64,000 nt of DNA from Spongilla lacustris (lineage: Eukaryota > Porifera > Demospongiae > Spongillida > Spongillidae): the NCBI GenBank assembly GCA_949361645.1, contig OX442437.1, forward strand, positions 6,516,613 through 6,580,612, in the 5' to 3' direction. The notes beneath the pieces were generated by a model that worked only from the letters and a program-made list of their open reading frames with translations, did not search any database and was not told the DNA's origin. Position numbers and translations under genes: made by a program. Positions 57,273 to 64,000 of the stretch are shown piece after piece (positions within the stretch are counted from its first letter, which is position 1; every line of letters starts with the position of its first letter).

Positions 57273-57768
57273 ATGCCATTACACATCCCGAGTTCTGTAT
57301 CATTTTTGACGAAAAATGTGCTGCGATTGAACCGTAGGAGGACTGTGGAGCCAGTACTGCAGTCATTCTGTATGCCGCCTTCCTTGTATGCGGATCGTTT
57401 ATCCACGTGTCTCTCTCCCATGCCAGGGTCCCGCTCCCAGTCGACCACAGGGACGCAAAGCGCCAACACGATGAATACAGATCTTTTGAAACAGCTGAGG
57501 TGCGTGGTGGAAAATTGGTGACGTTTTGCTGCCTTCACGTGCTCACGATACTACTCACAAACGCTCAGCGGAAAGAACACAGACCCACGAGACAAGAGAG
57601 CGCCCAACACCAAGGGAACGAGCGCAGACATGGAGCAGCTGCCCATCATGCACATCTACACCTCGCACAACAACACAGTGTTCACCATCACGGACTGCAC
57701 AGGCAGAGTTCTAGCATGGACTTCAGCAGTAAGGGTGCATGCTGTAGACACACACACACACACACATA

Positions 57769-57807
<39 letters not shown>

Positions 57808-58378
57808 GTTGCATGCGAACTTATTGTTGCAGGGGTCTGAAGGGTTCCACAATGCCAGACGAGGGACAACATTTGCAGCACAGACTGCTGCAGCAGCTGC
57901 AGCAAGGGTGCGTTAGGGAAGGGGATGAGGAGGAGAGGGAAGGGGATGAGGAGGAGAGGGAAGGGGATGAGGAGAGGGAAGGGGATGAGGAGAGGAAGGG
58001 GATGAGGAGAGGGAAGGGGATGAGGAAAGGGAAGGGGATGAGGAGGAGAGGGAAGGGGGACTGGTTTTATTTGCATTGGTCTGTGCTTAGAAAGCTTCAA
58101 CTCTTGGGTTACAACGGTTTCGAGTGCAACTCAAAGGACCTGGACAAGGGAGGCAGGTAAAGTGGTGGAGAGAGAGGGGAGAGGAGCGGGTGGAAGCAGG
58201 GGGAATTGAGAGGATTGGAGGCCAGAGGTTACTGGATGGGTCGTCATATTGCTGTTTTTTTTTTTTTAAGTCTTCGTTGAAGGGACTTGAAATGGGAGGG
58301 CTCTCCGTAGTTTCTATTCGAGATGTCACACCTATCCCACATAATGGCTGTCGTCCAAAGAAGGCAAGAAGACTATAA
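57273..58378 (+). CDS. MRPS11: Mitochondrial ribosomal protein S11 (uS11m), 5 exons, complete 211 aa
   Basis: Component of the mitochondrial small-subunit platform. Exons: 57273-57499, 57569-57728, 57833-57907, 58091-58156, 58271-58378 (636 nt with stop); all phases close. The first ~90 residues are basic and Ser/Arg-rich, fitting a mitochondrial targeting peptide plus linker. The uS11 core then follows: [67 protein letters not shown] and [11 protein letters not shown], the invariant uS11 end. Human MRPS11 is about 194 aa. Exon 3 ends at a GTGCGT donor followed within 8 nt by a GA-rich minisatellite in intron 3. A same-frame internal ATG in exon 2 would lack the presequence, so the upstream ATG is chosen. 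Confidence 0.93.
57750..57806. repeat. (CA)n microsatellite
   Basis: MRPS11 intron 2. Confidence 0.95.
57915..58060. repeat. Minisatellite (ggaaggggatgaggagga)
   Basis: About eight copies of 15-21 bp beginning 8 nt inside the MRPS11 exon 3 donor. Confidence 0.92.
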
Positions 58379-58789
58379 GGACTGGCCCTGTGGGAAGTAC
58401 ATGGTCAACAGCTTGTCGTTTGTTCTTGGTTGTGTATGTGGTTCAGTTTTATTATGATCAACAAGAGAAGCTGCTGCCAACAGTACTGGGTGTGGGGGGG
58501 GGGGGGAGGGAGGGGTTTGAACTGCTGTTAATTATCAAATTTCAGTGCAAGTTAACCGGGCTTAACCCCTACATTGTAGATACTTTTACACCTTAAATAT
58601 TGCAGCCATCACTACATGTACATGCCATGGAGGCTATATCACTTTGCTTTCTAAAATGCAATAATACCCCCTTACTAAAAGTGTTCATCAACAAAAGCTG
58701 AGTACTTGCCCCAAACCAGTCATTTAATATTAAAGAATTCTTAACGTTTTCATGCATTTGTTTTGTTATTCTTGTGGGACCTCTGCTAT
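58379..58789. other. Downstream region of MRPS11, no gene seen
   Basis: Unique sequence with a G-run at about 58495-58506. An ATTAAA near 58729 could serve as a weak polyadenylation signal for MRPS11. No exon with family similarity was recognised. Confidence 0.4.
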
Positions 58790-58972
58790 GTGCCTGTACC
58801 TACATATGTCCTATGTGCCTGTACCTACATGTGTGCCTGTACCTACATGTGTGCCTGTGTGCCTGTACCTACATGTGTGCCTGTGTGCCTGTACCTACAT
58901 GTGTGCCTGTACTTACATGTGTGCCTGTACCTACATGTGCTGTGTGCCTGTACCTACATGTGTGCTGCTATA
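58788..58972. repeat. Minisatellite, 18-bp unit (gtgcctgtacctacatgt)
   Basis: About nine copies in the MRPS11/myosin spacer. Confidence 0.93.
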
Positions 58973-58974
58973 TT

Positions 58975-59555
58975 GTTAATAACATTGCATCAACTATGCA
59001 TAGAAGCAGCAAGCCTGGGGACAAGACAACCTCACACTGGTCCCCAGACTATATGCAATGTGGTGGGGCCCCCAACCATAACATGTAGGCAAGCTCCTTA
59101 AATTGTAGAGTTCATGTATTAAAATTCATACCTTACTGCTCTTCACCTATCATGCTGCTGTCAGGGTATGACATAGTTGTAGCAGGATCCACAGGGCAAC
59201 TTTTTAAGTGTGGGAGGGAGGTGGGGGGAGGGGGCGTGTACCTTCTGCATTTAGCAAGGGGGTTTGGGACTTCACTCTATCTTGCAATTGAGGTGGGCAC
59301 TATAAAGAGATTGTTAACTCTTTAACTGCAGTTAGTACAGTACCCTGCAGTGGTAAAGTGATTGTAATGCAGTTTGGTACATTCAGTTCTGGTTGGCTTG
59401 ATAACAAAGATTGCTCATGATTCAGTAATGAGCAGTTCTGCACACACTATTACATGGTGTTATAATGCTTGCAAGGGTTCCCTGTCTGCCGCGGTTGGAT
59501 TTGATTTGTTCCTCTTCTGTTGCATATTAAGGTGTGGCTTTACAATGTTATGTAT
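58975..59555. other. Intergenic spacer, no gene seen
   Basis: Unique sequence with no recognised coding exon on either strand. Confidence 0.4.
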
Positions 59556-59556
59556 G

Positions 59557-59559
<3 letters not shown>

Positions 59560-59624
<65 letters not shown>
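59560..59624. repeat. (GT)n microsatellite
   Basis: About 32 GT units with one gca interruption. Confidence 0.95.
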
Positions 59625-59626
<2 letters not shown>

Positions 59627-59831
59627 CATAGAATGCAGTGTTCAATATACATATATAGTTACACTGCAGTTGAATGGCAAACTCACCCTTGGGGGGAGGG
59701 GGAAAGGACCATGGGAACTCACCCCCAGGGGGGAGGGGGGAGGTAGATCAGCTTCACCTAGCAACTCTTGACAAGAGCCTGGTTGCTGAGCAGTGGAGAG
59801 AGGAGTGAGGCTATCATCTCTGTGTATATGC

Positions 59832-60503
59832 AATGTGCTGTGTGCTGGTGCTGTGTGCTGGTGCTGTGTGCTGGTGCTGTGTGCTGTGTGCTGGTGCTGT
59901 GTGCTGGTGCTGTGTGCTGGTGCTGTGTGCTGGTGCTGTGTGCTGGTGCTGTGTGCTGTGTGCTGTGTGCTGGTGCTGTGTGCTGGTGCTGTGTGCTGGT
60001 GCTGTGTGCTGGTGCTGTGTGCTGGTGCTGTGTGCTGGTGCTGGTGCTGTGTGCTGGTGCTGTGTGCTGGTGCTGTGTGCTGGTGCTGGTGCTGTGTGCT
60101 GGTGCTGTGTGCTGGTGCTGTGTGCTGGTGCTGGTGCTGTGTGCTGTGTGCTGGTGCTGTGTGCTGGTGCTGTGTGCTGTGTGCTGGTGCTGTGTGCTGG
60201 TGCTGGTGCTGTGTGCTGGTGCTGGTGCTGTGTGCTGGTGCTGGTGCTAGTGTGCTGTGTGCTGGTGCTGTGTGCTGTGTGCTGGTGCTGTGTGCTGGTG
60301 CTGTGTGCTGTGTGCTGGTGCTGTGTGCTGGTGCTGTGTGCTGGTGCTGTGTGCTGTGTGCTGGTGCTGGTGCTGTGTGCTGGTGCTGTGTGCTGGTGCT
60401 GTGTGCTGGTGCTGTGTGCTGATGCTGTGTGCTGTGTGCTGGTGCTGTGTGCTGGTGCTGTGTGCTGGTGCTGGTGCTGTGTGCTGGTGCTGGTGCTGGT
60501 GCT
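59832..60503. repeat. Short-unit satellite (gtgctggtgctgt)
   Basis: About 670 bp of gctggt and gctgtgt modules in irregular alternation, past the 3' end of the myosin-SH2 gene. Confidence 0.95.
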
Positions 60504-60589
60504 ATACAACTCTTAACTTTGATGCAGTTGATGAAATCTAATCCTTTTGGTGAAGTTGAGATGTAATAAATGTAACCTTACATAACCTA

Positions 60590-60792
60590 CATGACAACAT
60601 AGTAACCTACATGGCAACACATGGCAACATAGTAACCTACATGGCAACACATGGCAACATAGTAACCTACATGGCAACACATGGCAACATAGTAACCTAC
60701 ATGGCAACACATGGCAACATAGTAACCTACATGGCAACACATGGCAACATAGTAACCTACATGGCAACATGGTAACCTACATGGCAACATGG
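60590..60792. repeat. Minisatellite, 30-bp unit (atggcaacatagtaacctac)
   Basis: About seven copies overlapping the last myosin-SH2 exon. On that strand units read CATGTAGGTTACTATGTTGC, a donor-like TAG|GTTACT. Confidence 0.93.
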
Positions 60793-62460
60793 GTGGGTAA
60801 GGCAGACATTGTCACTCGTGGGGTACTGGAAAGGACAGAGCGGTAACAAACAGTCCCCAGTCCCTTCCTCTCATGTACATCTTACTCTCATGTGGTACTC
60901 AATGAGCTGTGCAAGACCTTTGTGAACCTTATGCTCTCCAACCAACACAAACTTTCCAGCTTCAAGTTGAGAGACCAGGTAGTGAATACAGTGCCTGCCC
61001 TTCCTGTAGGAATTAGGGAAGTGTCCTTGTATAGAGGGGAATCCCCTTATATGGAGGGGAATCCCCCTTGTATGGAATGGTCCTTTCAGGAATTCCCATA
61101 GCAACAGACAGTGTAATAACACACATACAAGCACAGCTAGCACACCCCACACATCTCACTCCACACCACACCTGGCACTGAGGTGATAGCCAAAGCGCCT
61201 GTCACTGATACGGACAAGAAATGTCCCATCAGGTGTGCCTTGGAGGAGGTCCTCACAACGCCTCCTTGTGATGAAGCCATGGAACCACTCGTACACAGTA
61301 CCGTCCGCACGTATGACATGGGAAGTCTGTGTGTCCTTGAACCATCGAACAGAACTTTGGATGGAAACAGGTATGCCATTGCTAACACGATCCATCACTA
61401 ACATGCTCTAACTCAATACCATCGCTAACGGTCACTTACGCATTCTTGCTTCCTTCTGGTCCAAATTTTGACCCTTTGGTTGCAGCAACCACATCATCAT
61501 CATCTTCAACCCCGGGTCTTACCATGACATCATCATGCTGCACACAGGCACACCCCAATATGAAGGCACACCCCAATATGAAGGCACACAGGCACACCCC
61601 AATATGAAGGCACACCCCAATATGAAGGCAGCACACCCCAATATGGAGGCAGCACACCCCAATATGGAGGCTGCACACCCCAATATGGAGGCACACAGGC
61701 ACACCCCAATATGGAGGCAGCACACCCCAATATGGAGGCAGCACACCCCAATATGAAGGCAGTACACCCCAATATGGAGGCACACCCCAATATGGAGGCA
61801 CCACACCCCAATATGAAGGCAGCACACCCCAATATGAAGGCAGCACACCCCAATATGAAGGCAGCACACCCCAATATGAAGGCACACCCCAATATGGAGG
61901 CACACAGGCACACCCCAATATGGAGGCAGCACACCCCAATATGGAGGCAGCACACCCCAATATGGAGGCACACACCCCAATATGAAGGCACACCCCAATA
62001 TGAAGGCACACCCCAATATGAAGGCATGGGAGCATGACACAGGCATGATGGAGACATGACGTGATGGGAGCATGAAGGAATGGGAACATGATAGAAACAC
62101 AATTGCATGGAGGAATGGGAACATGACAGAAGCACAATATGACATGGAGGAATGGGAACACAACAGGCATGGTAGAACATAGGAGCATGAAAGAATGAGA
62201 ACACAGCAGAGGTACGATGGGTTTGCACAAATAATGTAACCCTCACATAATCATCTTCAATGTATGGCTCAGGGGGTGGGGCATTGATGTCAGAAGGTGG
62301 AGGAATGGCTGGAAGTTGATTGATAGTATTGAGGCCTCTCAAGAGGGCGTCTGCAAGTAGGAGAAGGCATAATATAGATACATGAATAGACAATGACACA
62401 TAGCTGGAGCCCTTGATGTAAGATTTCCTCTTAATAAAAATAAAAAGCGATTGTGTGTGT

Positions 62461-62491
<31 letters not shown>

Positions 62492-63813
62492 TGAAAGGAA
62501 TTTTACAATTGTGGAGTTTTTAACACTTTGGGTGCGTTGCAGTATTGCACAGAATTGCAAGCAAGTCACAACAAAATAAACATGCAAGCACATTCTTGAG
62601 GGTGCCCACCAAAGTATGTACCTCTGGGTCTCTCCAGGTCTTGCTGACACAAAGCCTTCTGCCGTGGGTACAAGTCCTCCACCCCCTTGGGTATGCTGGA
62701 CAGGAAGTCTGCTAACTTCTGTTCCTGCTGTCTCTTTGTTGCTAATAAGACTTTAAATTTCCGTTGCTGAACAAAACGTCGTGCATCTGAAAGTGATTAG
62801 AGGTGGCCATTAGAGGTGAAGGTAAGGGAAGGGAAGAGGAGGCCATTAGAGGTGAAGGTAAGGGAAGGGAAGAGGAGGCCATTAGAGGTGAAGGGAAGGG
62901 AAGGGAAGAGGAGGCCATTAAAGGTGAAGGTAAGGGAAGAGGAGGTCATTAGAGGTGAAGGTAAGGGGGGAAGGGAAGAGGAGGCCATTAGAGGTGAAGG
63001 TAAGGGGGGAAGGGAAGAGGAGGCCATTAGAGGTGAAGGGAAGGGAAGAGGAGGCCATTAGAGGTGAAGGTAAGGGGGGAAGGGAAGAGGAGGCCATTAG
63101 AGGTGAAGGGAAGGGAAGAGGAGGCCATTAGAGGTGAAGGTAAGGGGGGAAGGGAAGAGGAGGCCATTAGAGGTGAAGGTAAGGGGGGAAGGGAAGAGGA
63201 GGCCATTAGAGGTGAAGGTAAGGGGGGAAGGGAAGAGGAGGCCATTAGAGGTGAAGGTAAGGGAAGGGAAGAGGAGGCCATTAGAGGTGAAGGTAAGGGA
63301 AGGGAAGAGGAGGCCATTAGAGGTGAAGGTAAGGGAAGGGAAGAGGAGGCCATTAGAGGTGAAGGTAAGGGAAGGGAAGTGCAGGCAGGACAGGAGGTCA
63401 GGACATTCAAGCATTGCAGGGAGTGTTGAGGAGTAACTCACTCTTCTGAAGAGTAGCAGCTGCTCTGCTGACTTTCTGCACTAGAGTGTCAAGTGTGTCC
63501 ACCTCCCAGTACTTGAGAAATATTTTGGTTTTCCTGAAAAATAAGCGTGAATTGCCTCAGATGTTGTGTCAGCAACTGTGCATGGGTCACCCACACAAAC
63601 TCCTCCCTCAAAGCCACACCCTCCTTCCTAAAGGCTATATTAAGCCCCAATGCCCAGTTACCCTATTTTGTAGCCCGTGATCTTGGTGTGATGCAGAATG
63701 TTGCGACAGCTGTGGATCAGAGAACTAGTACACGTGTGTCATCACACATCCTGTTGCCTCACCTGGCCACTGGGTCAGCTATCGTAGAACGAGAGGACAG
63801 CAACACTTTGTAC
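60757..63813 (-). CDS. Unconventional myosin with C-terminal SH2 domain, 3' part of the gene (9 exons in window)
   Basis: Exons (minus): 63763-63813, 63662-63724, 63442-63533, 62622-62786, 62247-62350, 61440-61537, 61172-61381, 60886-61003, 60757-60825; phases close. The first three encode the end of a myosin motor and converter/neck: RYKVLLSS, CRNILHHTKITGYKIG, then KTKIFLKYWEVDTLDTL, a classic myosin motor terminus. Next comes an IQ-like motif (AAATLQKNARRFVQQRKF), a charged helix (TKRQQEQKLADFL), a proline-rich linker with IEDDY, and an acidic stretch. A complete SH2 domain follows: YEWFHGFITRRRCEDLL, FLVRIS with the phosphotyrosine Arg, GYHLSAR, HYLVSQLEAGKFVLVGE and LIEYHM. The last exon and stop (60757) are tentative because they run into a tandem array. 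It is probably an actin motor recruited to phosphotyrosine sites. The motor head lies beyond the right edge; myosin class not assigned. Confidence 0.82.
61538..62030. repeat. Minisatellite, 16-19-bp unit (caccccaatatggaggcag)
   Basis: About 27 copies ending directly at the acceptor of the myosin-SH2 exon at 61537. Confidence 0.95.
62471..62491. repeat. Poly-T then poly-G (21 G) tract
   Basis: A run of about 12 T immediately followed by 21 G. Confidence 0.95.
62808..63378. repeat. Minisatellite, 29-38-bp unit (aggaggccattagaggtgaa)
   Basis: About 17 copies with gggaagg/ggggggaagg variants. On the gene strand a CT-rich array ~25 nt upstream of the acceptor at 62786. Confidence 0.95.
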
Positions 63814-63940
63814 CTGTGTGATAGCAGTACGTACATCACTGCTGTTCCCCCCACCCCTCCATGTTCCACATACCCTCCATGTTCCCTCCACCCCCCTCCA
63901 TGTTAAGTACTTCCTCTCCTTTCTGTATTTCACACAATTT

Positions 63941-64000
63941 ATTCTGCCCCTCCCCTCCCCTCCCCTCCCCTCCCCTCCCCTCCCCTCCCCTCCCCTCCCC
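63941..64000. repeat. (CCCCT)n pentamer array at window edge
   Basis: About 11 perfect pentamers continuing past the window end. Confidence 0.95.

Noticed and set aside
59832..60503. Cys/Ala/Gly-rich or Gln/His-rich repeat protein
   Set aside because: Low-complexity reading of a gctggt/gctgtgt satellite in all frames; no gene structure.
63941..64000. Telomere repeat at the window end
   Set aside because: The unit is CCCCT, not CCCTAA. The myosin gene must continue to the right, so this is an internal microsatellite.

Overview
This window is eukaryotic nuclear DNA from an animal or close holozoan relative. All protein genes are split by GT-AG introns, and their products match animal families (RIOK2, USP3, AGPAT3/4, MRPS11, a ZNF410-like zinc-finger factor, a Rap-like GTPase, a myosin fused to an SH2 domain). 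Tight head-to-head gene pairs, introns down to 49 nt and a myosin-SH2 architecture point to an early-branching invertebrate. A sponge is my best guess, but the sequence alone does not settle it. I rebuilt the gene models by hand from protein similarity plus splice sites; reading phase closes at every junction given.

Layout, left to right: RIOK2 (minus, 10055 to 1524, C-terminal exons not found); an LRR protein (plus, 10186-11152); an intronless Rap-like GTPase (plus, 11254-11976); USP3 (minus, 38865 to 12496, 15 exons, 504 aa complete); a small two-TM protein (plus, 38994-39362); a ZNF410-like five-finger factor (plus, 40074-44784); AGPAT3/4 (minus, 57155 to 45416, 8 exons, 373 aa complete); MRPS11 (plus, 57273-58378, 5 exons, 211 aa complete); and a myosin-SH2 gene (minus, 63813 to 60757, N-terminal motor off the right edge). 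Three divergent pairs (RIOK2/LRR, USP3/small TM, AGPAT/MRPS11) share spacers of only 117 to 130 bp between start codons.

Most of the rest is tandem repeat: over fifty minisatellite or microsatellite arrays with units from 2 to about 60 bp, up to 4.4 kb long, nearly all inside introns. USP3 has 1.5 kb of coding sequence spread over 26 kb for this reason. Many arrays sit directly on splice junctions. Some units copy the 5' splice site itself (RIOK2 introns 4 and 7, USP3 intron 12, AGPAT intron 3), and others form the pyrimidine tract of the 3' splice site. The repeats also create long meaningless open frames on both strands, which should not be annotated as genes. Other non-genic elements are a 389-bp MITE-like transposon inserted in an array (23185-23573), a 290-bp foldback element (25120-25413), a large diverged inverted repeat (about 2650-3930), a perfect palindrome (5423-5545) and several poly-G runs of 21 to 31 bases.

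Functionally the genes are housekeeping and regulatory: small-subunit ribosome maturation (RIOK2), histone/DNA-damage deubiquitination (USP3), phospholipid synthesis (AGPAT), mitochondrial translation (MRPS11), signalling (Rap-like GTPase, myosin-SH2) and transcription (ZNF410-like). They do not form a pathway, and their clustering looks like compact gene packing rather than an operon.
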